From JAQGMJ01 sp036271855 (GTDB taxonomy: Bacteria > Pseudomonadota > Gammaproteobacteria > Burkholderiales > JAEUOS01), in contig DATAZV010000007.1 of assembly GCA_036271855.1 (NCBI GenBank), positions 1 through 24,529 on the forward strand: a DNA stretch of 24,529 bases, in the 5' to 3' direction. Shown in pieces: positions 1 to 6,744 of the stretch. Within the stretch, counting starts at the first letter, position 1, and the number at the start of each line of letters is the position of its first letter. The position numbers and the translations under genes are program-made. A model generated the notes under the pieces. It worked only from the letters and a program-made list of their open reading frames with translations, searched no databases and was not told the origin of the DNA.

Positions 1-143
1 CTGCTGCACCGGCGGCAGGGCCAGGGGCGGGTGCTGTCGCAGGCGGCGGCCTGAGGGCAACTGAGGGCAAACGGGGCCAAATGCAGGCAACGCAGAGCAA
101 CGGCAGGCGCGGCGCGCCGCCGGTTTGAGAGAAAGCTGGACCC
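1..143 (+). other. Window edge: possible end of an upstream gene and kdsA leader
   Basis: No complete gene fits here. Frame 1 is open from the edge to a TGA at 52-54 and frame 3 is open to a TGA just before position 130. Both would encode short Ala/Gly/Arg-rich tails that I cannot assign. In many betaproteobacteria the gene before kdsA is pyrG, so this could be the tail of pyrG, but the visible residues do not prove it. Positions 51-110 are a degenerate tandem repeat, listed separately. A purine-rich GAGAGAAAG at about 127-135 is the likely ribosome binding site of kdsA. Confidence 0.3.
51..110. repeat. Degenerate 10-bp tandem repeat upstream of kdsA
   Basis: The unit CTGAGGGCAA occurs twice in perfect tandem (51-60 and 61-70). 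It is followed in the same 10-base register by ACGGGGCCAA, ATGCAGGCAA, CGCAGAGCAA and a more diverged CGGCAGGCGC. Five units end in CAA, and G at the fourth or fifth position is common. The repeat lies between the possible end of an upstream gene and kdsA. A 10-bp period matches one helical turn, so both a replication-slippage origin and a protein-binding array are possible. Confidence 0.6.
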
Positions 144-983
144 ATGAAGCTGTGCGGATTCGAAGTCGGGGCTGACAAGCCGCTGTTTCTTCTGGCGGGG
201 CCCTGTGTCGTCGAATCGCGGGAAATGGCGATGGAGACGGCCGGGCGCCTGAAGGAAATCACGGCCAGGCTGGGCATTCCCTTCATCTACAAGTCTTCGT
301 ACGACAAGGCGAACCGCTCTTCCTCCAAGTCGTTTCGCGGCCTCGGCATGCAGACCGGCCTGAAGATCCTTTCCGAAGTGAAGGCGCAGATCGGCGTGCC
401 GGTGATCACCGACGTGCACGATACCCCTGAGATCGAGGAAGTGGCGGCGGTGGTGGATGTGCTGCAGACGCCGGCCTTTTTGTGCCGGCAGACCAATTTC
501 ATCCAGGCCGCGGCTTCCGCCGGGCGCCCGGTGAACATCAAGAAGGGCCAGTTCCTCTCGCCCTGGGAAATGCAGAACGTGGTCGACAAGGCGCGCGAGG
601 CTTCCGGCGCCGACAACATCATGGTGTGCGAGCGCGGCGCTTCCTTCGGCTACAACACGCTGGTGTCGGACATGCGCTCACTCGCCGTGATGCGCGGCAC
701 CGGCTGCCCGGTGGTGTTCGACGCCACCCACTCGGTGCAGCAACCGGGGGGGCAAGGGGACAAGTCAGGCGGACAGCGCGAGTTCGTGCCGGTGCTGGCG
801 CGGGCGGCGGTGGCGGCGGGTGTGGCGGGGGTGTTCATGGAAACGCATCCGGACCCGGCCAAGGCCTTGAGCGATGGGCCGAACGCCTGGCCGCTGGACC
901 GCATGCAGGAATTGCTGGAGACCTTGATCGAGCTGGACGCGGTGGTGAAAAAGCGCCGCTATGCCGAGGCTGATCTGCTGTGA
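144..983 (+). CDS. kdsA: 3-deoxy-8-phosphooctulonate synthase (KdsA), metal-dependent type
   Basis: Condenses phosphoenolpyruvate with D-arabinose 5-phosphate to Kdo 8-phosphate, a cytosolic step in making the Kdo of lipopolysaccharide. The 279 residues match the usual family length and form one DAHP-synthase-type TIM barrel. Visible family motifs are KANRSS, TDVHD, CRQTNF, NIKKGQFLSPWEM, ERGASFGYN and DATHSVQ. Cys21 in AGPCVVES, His196 in DATHS, Glu233 in METHPDP and Asp244 in SDGPNA match the Cys/His/Glu/Asp metal site of metal-dependent KdsA. The metal-independent E. coli type has Asn in place of the Cys. A GAGAGAAAG precedes the ATG. eno follows after 67 bases, probably in one operon. Confidence 0.97.
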   Translation: MKLCGFEVGADKPLFLLAGPCVVESREMAMETAGRLKEITARLGIPFIYKSSYDKANRSSSKSFRGLGMQTGLKILSEVKAQIGVPVITDVHDTPEIEEVAAVVDVLQTPAFLCRQTNFIQAAASAGRPVNIKKGQFLSPWEMQNVVDKAREASGADNIMVCERGASFGYNTLVSDMRSLAVMRGTGCPVVFDATHSVQQPGGQGDKSGGQREFVPVLARAAVAAGVAGVFMETHPDPAKALSDGPNAWPLDRMQELLETLIELDAVVKKRRYAEADLL

Positions 984-1050
984 GAAATTGAGCGCCGGGT
1001 TGTCGGCTGGGCGGGGATTTTTTCTGGAATATCGGTAGAGGGAAGACAAT

Positions 1051-2334
1051 ATGAGCGCCATCGTAGACATCATCGGCCGCGAGATCATGGATTCGCGCGG
1101 CAATCCCACCGTGGAATGCGACGTGCTGCTGGAGTCCGGCGTGATGGGCCGCGCGGCGGTGCCCTCGGGCGCTTCCACCGGCTCGCGCGAAGCCATCGAG
1201 CTGCGCGATGGCGATAAAGATCGTTACCTCGGCAAGGGCGTGCTCAAGGCGGTGGAGCACATCAACACCGAGATTGCCGAAGCGGTGGCCGGGCTGGATG
1301 CCAACGAGCAGGCCTTTCTCGACCGCACCATGATCGAGCTCGACGGCACCGAGAACAAGTCGCGCCTGGGAGCCAACGCCATGCTGGCCGTTTCGATGGC
1401 CAGCGCCAAGGCGGCGGCGGAAGAAACCGGGCTGCCGCTGTACCGCTACCTCGGCGGCAGCGGCTCGATGCAACTGCCGGTGCCGATGATGAACGTGATC
1501 AACGGCGGCGCGCATGCCGACAACAATCTCGACATGCAGGAGTTCATGATCATTCCGGTGGGGGCGCCGACGTTTCGCGAGGCCATCCGCTACGGCGCGA
1601 CGGTGTTCCACACGCTGAAGAAAATCCTCCACGACCGCAAGATGACCACCGCGGTGGGCGACGAGGGCGGCTTCGCGCCGAACGTTGAAAACCACGAGGC
1701 GGCGATCAAGCTGATCATCGAGGCGATCGAAAAGGCCGGCTTCGAGCCGGGCCGCGAGATCGTGCTGGGCCTGGACTGTGCCGCCAGCGAGTTCTACAAG
1801 GACGGCAAGTACCACCTCTCGGGCGACGGTCTGACCCTCTCCGCCGGGCAGTTCACCGATTACCTGGCGAGCTGGTGCGACAAGTACCCCATCCTGTCGA
1901 TCGAAGACGGCATGGCGGAAAACGACTGGGACGGCTGGAAGACGCTGACGGATCGCCTCGGCAAGAAGGTGCAGATCGTCGGCGACGACCTGTTCGTCAC
2001 CAACCCGAAGATTTTGCGCGAGGGCATCGCCAAGGGCGTCGCCAACTCCATCCTGATCAAGGTGAACCAGATCGGCACGCTCACCGAAACCTTCGCCGCC
2101 ATCGAGATGGCCAAGCGCGCCGGCTATACCGCGGTGGTGTCGCACCGTTCCGGCGAGACCGAAGACTCGACGATCGCCGACATTGCGGTGGGCACCAACG
2201 CCTTGCAGATCAAGACCGGCTCGATGAGCCGCTCCGACCGCATGGCGAAATACAACCAGTTGCTGCGCATCGAGGAAGACCTGGGCGAGATCGCCAGCTA
2301 CCCCGGGCGCGCCGCCTTCTACAACCTGCGGTAA
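1051..2334 (+). CDS. eno: Enolase (phosphopyruvate hydratase)
   Basis: Interconverts 2-phosphoglycerate and phosphoenolpyruvate in glycolysis and gluconeogenesis; a cytosolic Mg-dependent dimer, and in many bacteria also part of the RNA degradosome. The 427 residues cover the full N-terminal lid domain and the C-terminal barrel. Signature motifs are GASTGSREAIELRDGD near the start, GDEGGFAPN, SIEDGMAENDWDGW and GDDLFVTN, the catalytic-lysine segment ILIKVNQIGTLTE (Lys337) and SHRSGETEDSTIADIAVG. An AGAGGGAAG ribosome binding site lies just before the ATG. ftsB starts six bases after the stop, so the two are co-transcribed. Nothing unusual is seen in the gene. Confidence 0.98.
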   Translation: MSAIVDIIGREIMDSRGNPTVECDVLLESGVMGRAAVPSGASTGSREAIELRDGDKDRYLGKGVLKAVEHINTEIAEAVAGLDANEQAFLDRTMIELDGTENKSRLGANAMLAVSMASAKAAAEETGLPLYRYLGGSGSMQLPVPMMNVINGGAHADNNLDMQEFMIIPVGAPTFREAIRYGATVFHTLKKILHDRKMTTAVGDEGGFAPNVENHEAAIKLIIEAIEKAGFEPGREIVLGLDCAASEFYKDGKYHLSGDGLTLSAGQFTDYLASWCDKYPILSIEDGMAENDWDGWKTLTDRLGKKVQIVGDDLFVTNPKILREGIAKGVANSILIKVNQIGTLTETFAAIEMAKRAGYTAVVSHRSGETEDSTIADIAVGTNALQIKTGSMSRSDRMAKYNQLLRIEEDLGEIASYPGRAAFYNLR

Positions 2335-2340
2335 GGCGCC

Positions 2341-2724
2341 ATGCCGGTCCAGCGCGCGCTGACCTACACCTTCCTTGCCGCGCTGATACTGCTGCAGTAT
2401 CCGCTATGGCTGGGCAAGGGCGGCTGGCTGCGCGTGTGGGACCTGGACCGCCAGGTGGTGGCGCAAAAGCAGACCACCGAAGGCCTGAAGCGGCGCAATG
2501 CCGGGCTGGATGCCGAAGTGCGCGACCTGAAAAACGGCGTCGGCGCAATTGAAGAACGGGCGCGCTACGAGCTCGGCATGGTGAAGGACGACGAGCTGTT
2601 TTTCCAGGTGCTGGATACGGCGGCGCCGGTGCCGACCACCGGGTCGCCGCCTGCCGCCGCGACCGCGACGCCTGCGCCCGCGACTGCAGGCGCGGTTGTG
2701 GATGCGAAGTCGGCCGCGCACTAG
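2341..2724 (+). CDS. ftsB: Cell division protein FtsB
   Basis: Small bitopic inner-membrane protein of the divisome that forms the FtsQ-FtsB-FtsL complex and passes the activation signal to FtsWI. Residues about 5-24 are the membrane segment (LTYTFLAALILLQYPLWLG), followed by the betaproteobacterial KGGWLRVWDLDRQV sequence and a periplasmic coiled coil to about residue 75. The conserved ERARYELGMVKDDELFFQVL closes the family domain near residue 96. The last 30 or so residues are an Ala/Pro/Thr-rich tail beyond the usual end, probably disordered. It follows eno by six bases, the standard arrangement. The 3' end overlaps the DUF1294 gene. Confidence 0.93.
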   Translation: MPVQRALTYTFLAALILLQYPLWLGKGGWLRVWDLDRQVVAQKQTTEGLKRRNAGLDAEVRDLKNGVGAIEERARYELGMVKDDELFFQVLDTAAPVPTTGSPPAAATATPAPATAGAVVDAKSAAH

Positions 2725-3109
2725 CGGCCCGGTGAACCGCGGGTGGTTTAGCCGGACCAGTTCCTTCGCTCTTGCGGCATTCGCGCTTTTCTACTTGGCG
2801 ATCTCAATGCTCTGGCGGGTGCCTGTCTGGGTGGCTGGTCTGTATGGGCTCATGAGCGTGGTGACTTTCGCGCTTTATGCCGTCGACAAGGTCGCCGCCA
2901 AAAGGAATGCCTCGCGCATTTCGGAGAATGCCTTGCTGGCATTCGGGCTGTTGTGCGGCTGGCCCGGCGCGGTGCTGGCGCAACAACTGCTGCGTCACAA
3001 ATCCGCCAAGCTTTCCTTTCGCCACGTGTTCTGGCTGACCGTGCTGGCCAATGTGATCGCGTTTGGATGGGCGGCTTCGCCGTTCGGGCGGCAGATGTTC
3101 CGCTGGTGA
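2702..3109 (+). CDS. DUF1294 small membrane protein
   Basis: A 135-residue membrane protein of unknown function. Hydrophobic segments at about residues 20-37 (FALAAFALFYLAISML), 42-58 and 110-128 predict three membrane passes. The DUF1294 core is visible: YAVDKVAAKRNASRISENALL, then LLCGWPGAVLAQQLLRHKSAKLSFRHVFW, with the family's D-K, R-I-x-E and RHK-x-K-x-x-F residues. Many family members carry an N-terminal cold-shock domain; this one has only a short basic lead (MRSRPRTSGPVNRG). I chose ATG 2702, which overlaps ftsB by 23 bases; a TTG at 2696 is also in frame. The overlap suggests translational coupling to ftsB. No function is claimed. Confidence 0.8.
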   Translation: MRSRPRTSGPVNRGWFSRTSSFALAAFALFYLAISMLWRVPVWVAGLYGLMSVVTFALYAVDKVAAKRNASRISENALLAFGLLCGWPGAVLAQQLLRHKSAKLSFRHVFWLTVLANVIAFGWAASPFGRQMFRW

Positions 3110-3123
3110 GGGCGCTCGTCCTT

Positions 3124-3618
3124 TCAGCGCCGGCGCTTGGCCGGCGCCACCGGCAGCGGCAGCGCCGTCTGGTACTTCACCTGCTTCAGCGCAAAGCTGG
3201 AGCGGATGTTGGCGATGCCGGGAATCTTGGTCAGGTGGTCGACGATGAAGCCTTCGAGCGCCTGGATGTCGGGCACCACCACGCGCAGCAGGTAGTCCGA
3301 ATCGCCGGTCATCAGGTAGCACTCCATCACCTCGGGGCGTTTCTGGATCGCGGCTTCGAAGCTGCCGAGTTGTTTCTCCGCCTGCTTTTCCAAAGTGACC
3401 TGGATGAACACGCTGACGGTGAGGCCGATTTTCAGCGGGTTGAGCAGGGTGACGTAGCGGCTGATGTAGCCGCCCGCTTCCAGTTCGCGCACCCGCGCCA
3501 GGCAGGGCGAGGGGGAGAGGTGGACGGCTTCGGCCAGCTTGACGTTGGACAGGCGGGCGTCGCCCTGCAGGCGGTCGAGAATGTTCCAGTCGGTAGCGTC
3601 GAGTTCGTTGGGTAACAT
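3124..3618 (-). CDS. Lrp/AsnC-family transcriptional regulator
   Basis: A 164-residue feast/famine regulator. Residues about 6-62 form the winged HTH typical of AsnC proteins (LDATDWNILDRLQGDARLSNVKLAEAVHLSPSPC split over the helices), and about 70-145 form the RAM ligand-binding domain, with the VMECYLMTGDSDYLLRVVVPD signature in the middle. The C-terminus ends in a basic APAKRRR tail. It is transcribed away from the E1 gene at 3750, with 131 bases between the starts that hold three palindromes. Such local Lrp regulators usually sense an amino acid or its keto acid and control the neighbour. By arrangement it resembles MdeR, the regulator of methionine gamma-lyase and 2-oxobutyrate dehydrogenase genes in Pseudomonas; this is an inference. 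Confidence 0.92.
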   Translation of the reverse strand: MLPNELDATDWNILDRLQGDARLSNVKLAEAVHLSPSPCLARVRELEAGGYISRYVTLLNPLKIGLTVSVFIQVTLEKQAEKQLGSFEAAIQKRPEVMECYLMTGDSDYLLRVVVPDIQALEGFIVDHLTKIPGIANIRSSFALKQVKYQTALPLPVAPAKRRR

Positions 3619-3640
3619 GATATGCCTTGAAAAGACTAAT

Positions 3641-3661
3641 TTTCGGCATTTTATGCTGAAA
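3641..3661. promoter_or_regulatory. Palindrome 1 in the lrp/E1 divergent promoter region
   Basis: Arms TTTCGGCAT (3641-3649) and ATGCTGAAA (3653-3661) are inverted repeats with eight of nine positions paired around a TTT centre. The size and AT-rich centre fit operators of Lrp/AsnC proteins. It lies 23 bases upstream of the regulator start, so autoregulation is likely. Binding has not been shown. Confidence 0.55.
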
Positions 3662-3676
3662 CATCAATCTTTGATG
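3662..3676. promoter_or_regulatory. Palindrome 2, directly abutting palindrome 1
   Basis: CATCAA (3662-3667) and TTGATG (3671-3676) are perfect inverted repeats around TCT. It touches palindrome 1, and the two centres are 18 bases apart, so two dimers could bind side by side. It is a second candidate operator of the divergent Lrp protein. Confidence 0.5.
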
Positions 3677-3714
3677 GCGTAAAACGAAATAATCGGCCTG
3701 ACCGGCGGCGTTAA

Positions 3715-3726
3715 GATCGTGCGATC
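3715..3726. promoter_or_regulatory. Palindrome 3 just upstream of the E1 start
   Basis: GATCG and CGATC are perfect five-base arms around TG, flanked by TTAA on the left and, slightly offset, CTTAA on the right. It lies 23 bases before the E1 ATG, where a bound protein would block the promoter or translation start. It is shorter than palindromes 1 and 2, so it is a weaker candidate. Confidence 0.35.
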
Positions 3727-3749
3727 CCTTAAAGAAAGACGCGATTGCC

Positions 3750-6506
3750 ATGGCCGACCATTCCGACATCGGTGCCTTGCTGGGCTTGTCCATGCCGCTG
3801 GACCCGGACCCGCTGGAGACGCGTGAGTGGCTGGAAGGCCTGGCCAGCGTGATTGCCAGCGAAGGCCCGGCGCGCGCGGCCTACCTGCTGCGACGCATGA
3901 CGGAGGCGGCGCGTGGCCAGGGGGTGGATGTGCCGCGCGCCCTGACCACGCCTTACCGCAACACCATTCCGCTGGAGCGCCAGGCACCGTTTCCCGGCGA
4001 CGTATCGCTGGAAGAGCGCATCACCGCGATCGTGCGCTGGAACGCGCTGGCGATGGTGGTGCGGGCCAACAAGGCGTCGAGTGAACTGGGCGGGCATATC
4101 GCCAGCTATGCCTCGGCGGCGGATTTGTTCGAGGTTGGGTTCAACCACTTTTTTCGCGGGCGCGATGCGGCGGCGGCTGGTGGGGCCGATGGCGGCGACC
4201 TGGTTTTTTTCCAGCCGCACTCGGCGCCGGGCGTGTATGCGCGGGCGTTTCTTGAGGGGCGCATCGCGGAGTCGCAGGTGGGCAATTACCGGCGCGAGGT
4301 CGGCGGGGGCGGATTGTCGTCATACCCGCACCCCTGGCTGATGCCGGACTTCTGGCAGTTTCCCACCGGCTCGATGGGCCTGGGGCCGATCCAGGCGGTG
4401 TACCAGGCGCGCTTCATGCGCTACCTGGAGCATCGCGGCATCGCCACCACGGCGGGGCGCAAGGTGTGGGCATTCGTCGGCGATGGCGAGATGGATGAGC
4501 CGGAATCGCTGGCCGCGCTGTCTCTCGCCGCGCGCGAAGGTTTGGACAACCTGATCTTCGTCGTCAACTGCAACCTGCAGCGCCTGGACGGGCCGGTGCG
4601 TGGCAACGGCTCGATCATCCAGGAACTCGAGGGCCTGTTCGCCGGCGCCGGCTGGAACGTGATCAAGCTCCTCTGGGGTTCGAACTGGGACGCGCTGTTC
4701 GCGCGCGACCACGAGGGCGCGCTGGTGCGCCGCCTACACGAGACGGTGGATGGCGAGTTCCAGAAATATTCGGCCACCGACGGGCGCTTCAACCGCGAGC
4801 ACTTTTTCAACAAGTATCCAGAGTTGCAGGCGATGGTGTCGCATATGAGCGACGCGGATATCGACCAGTTGAAGCGCGGCGGCCACGACCCGGTGAAAAT
4901 CCATGCGGCGTATCACGCGGCCAGTACCTTCAAGGGCGGGCCGACGGTGATTTTGGCCAAGACCATGAAGGGCTTCGGCATGGGCTCGGCGGGGCAGGCG
5001 AAAATGACCACGCACCAGCAGAAGAAAATGGACAAGGACACCCTGCTGAGTTTCCGCGACCGCTTTGCGCTGCCGCTGTCGGACGAAGACGTGCTGTCGC
5101 TGAAGTTCTACAAGCCGGGCGAGGATAGCGCGGAGATGAAGTATTTGCGTGCGCGCCGCGCCGCGCTGGGCGGCCCGCTGCCGGCGCGCCAGACCAGGGC
5201 GAAGAGCCTGCCGGTGCCGGCTGCCGCCGCCTTCGCCAAGTTCGCGCTGGAAGCGCAGGCGCCACGCGCCGATGCGAACGGCGAGGCCAGGGGGGGTAGC
5301 GAAATGTCCTCGACCACCGCCTTCGTGCGCATGCTGACGCAACTGGCGAAGGACCGCGGCCTGGGCAAGCATATCGTGCCTATCGTGGCGGATGAGGCGC
5401 GCACCTTCGGCATGCAGACGATGTTTCGCGGCATGGGCATTTACGCGCCGCACGGCCAGCGCTACGAGCCGGAGGACAAGGACGAGTTGCTGTATTACAA
5501 GGAGGCGCGCGACGGCCAGATTCTGGAAGAGGGCATCACCGAGGCCGGGGCGCTCTCTTCATGGATCGCGGCGGCGACCAGCCACGCCAACCATGGTGTG
5601 CCGATGTTGCCGTTTTACATCTACTACTCGATGTTCGGCTTTCAGCGCGTGGCCGATTTGATCTGGGCGGCGGCGGACCAGCGCTCGCGCGGCTTCCTGG
5701 TCGGCGCGACTTCGGGGCGAACCACCCTCGCCGGCGAGGGCCTGCAGCACCAGGACGGCTCCAGCCATCTGGTGGCTTCCACCGTGCCCAACTGCCGTGC
5801 CTACGACCCCTGCTTCGCGCATGAAGTGGCGGTGATCCTCGAAGAGGGCATGCCGGCGATGCTGGAGCGGGACGAGGATGTGTTCTATTACCTGACGGTG
5901 ATGAACGAGAACTACGCGCACATCGACCCCAGCGCGGCGCTGGCGCAGCGCGAGGGGATTGTGCGCGGCATGTATTTGATTAAACCCGTCGCGGGGGCCA
6001 AGGTTCGTTTGCTGGGCAGCGGCGCGATTTTGCGCGAGGTGCTGGCGGCGGCGGAATTGCTGGAACAGGACTTCAGCATTGCGGCGGCGGTGTATAGCGT
6101 GACGAGTTATTCCGAATTGCAGCGTGACGGCATGGCGGCCGAGCGCGCGCGACTGCGCGCGATGGCGGGGCAGGGCGGCGATGAAAAGGCGGCGCATTCC
6201 TGGGTGGCGGATTGCCTCGGTGCGCAAAAGACGCCGGTGATCGCGGCCAGCGATTATGTGCGCGCGCTGCCGGAACTGATTCGCTCGCAAATAGATGCGC
6301 CCTATGTGACCTTGGGCACCGACGGCTTCGGCCGCAGCGATACGCGCGCGGCCTTGCGGCGCTTCTTCGAGGTGGACAAGCACCATGTCGTGCTGCAAGC
6401 ACTGGCAGCGCTGGCGCAGACAGGCGAGGTCAAACCCGAGGTGGTCGCGCAGGCGGCGGCACGCTATGGGATGGAATTGCCGGCCGCCGGTCCCTGGCTG
6501 CGCTAG
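3750..6506 (+). CDS. Homodimeric 2-oxo acid dehydrogenase E1 (AceE family, possibly MdeB-like)
   Basis: Thiamine-diphosphate E1 that decarboxylates pyruvate or a close homologue such as 2-oxobutyrate and passes the acyl group to a lipoyl E2. At 918 residues it is full length (E. coli AceE is about 887). The ThDP motif runs from GDGEMDE (244-250) to NCN (273-275). Other AceE blocks are QRLDGPVRGNGSIIQELEG, ETVDGEFQKYSATDG, GFGMGSAGQAKMTTHQQKKMD with the active-site loop His, IVPIVADEARTFGM, YIYYSMFGFQRVADLIWAA, GATSGRTTLAGEGLQHQDG and LGTDGFGRSDTR. No aceF or lpd gene follows, and the gene is divergent from an Lrp regulator. This suggests an MdeB-type 2-oxobutyrate enzyme borrowing the E2/E3 of the main complex. 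The family call is sure; the substrate is inferred. Confidence 0.93.
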   Translation: MADHSDIGALLGLSMPLDPDPLETREWLEGLASVIASEGPARAAYLLRRMTEAARGQGVDVPRALTTPYRNTIPLERQAPFPGDVSLEERITAIVRWNALAMVVRANKASSELGGHIASYASAADLFEVGFNHFFRGRDAAAAGGADGGDLVFFQPHSAPGVYARAFLEGRIAESQVGNYRREVGGGGLSSYPHPWLMPDFWQFPTGSMGLGPIQAVYQARFMRYLEHRGIATTAGRKVWAFVGDGEMDEPESLAALSLAAREGLDNLIFVVNCNLQRLDGPVRGNGSIIQELEGLFAGAGWNVIKLLWGSNWDALFARDHEGALVRRLHETVDGEFQKYSATDGRFNREHFFNKYPELQAMVSHMSDADIDQLKRGGHDPVKIHAAYHAASTFKGGPTVILAKTMKGFGMGSAGQAKMTTHQQKKMDKDTLLSFRDRFALPLSDEDVLSLKFYKPGEDSAEMKYLRARRAALGGPLPARQTRAKSLPVPAAAAFAKFALEAQAPRADANGEARGGSEMSSTTAFVRMLTQLAKDRGLGKHIVPIVADEARTFGMQTMFRGMGIYAPHGQRYEPEDKDELLYYKEARDGQILEEGITEAGALSSWIAAATSHANHGVPMLPFYIYYSMFGFQRVADLIWAAADQRSRGFLVGATSGRTTLAGEGLQHQDGSSHLVASTVPNCRAYDPCFAHEVAVILEEGMPAMLERDEDVFYYLTVMNENYAHIDPSAALAQREGIVRGMYLIKPVAGAKVRLLGSGAILREVLAAAELLEQDFSIAAAVYSVTSYSELQRDGMAAERARLRAMAGQGGDEKAAHSWVADCLGAQKTPVIAASDYVRALPELIRSQIDAPYVTLGTDGFGRSDTRAALRRFFEVDKHHVVLQALAALAQTGEVKPEVVAQAAARYGMELPAAGPWLR

Positions 6507-6537
6507 CGGCCGGTTTGCAGGAGTGTGCAAGAACGGT

Positions 6538-6559
6538 AAACCTTTGGTGACAAAGGTTT
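6538..6559. terminator. Perfect stem-loop after the E1 gene
   Basis: AAACCTTTG (6538-6546) and CAAAGGTTT (6551-6559) form a perfect nine-base-pair stem with a GTGA loop, 32 bases after the E1 stop. There is no long U run beyond the stem, so it may act as an mRNA 3'-end structure or as a DNA operator rather than a classical terminator. Confidence 0.45.
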
Positions 6560-6630
6560 TATCCAGCCTTATTCCGGCCTATAAGGGGTGCCGGTAGCCT
6601 CCGGTGCGCCGGGCTGCTAAAATCAGACAG

Positions 6631-6670
6631 GACGCAAATGGCTTCCGGCCATGTTTTTTTGCGTCGTTTT
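6631..6670 (+). terminator. Likely intrinsic terminator between the E1 gene and the Mo-hydroxylase operon
   Basis: GACGCAAA (6631-6638) pairs with TTTGCGTC (6658-6665). Inside, TGGC and GCCA form a second stem around TTCCG, with a bulged T run. The structure is followed by GTTTTGCTTTTT. It would end E1 transcription before the catabolic block. The rest of 6507-6744 shows no gene I can support. Confidence 0.5.
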
Positions 6671-6744
6671 GCTTTTTCCGTGCCGCATGATCTCTTTCGG
6701 CCCGAACAAATCTTCCCAATACGTCCCTCGAAAGCTTAAGCGAA

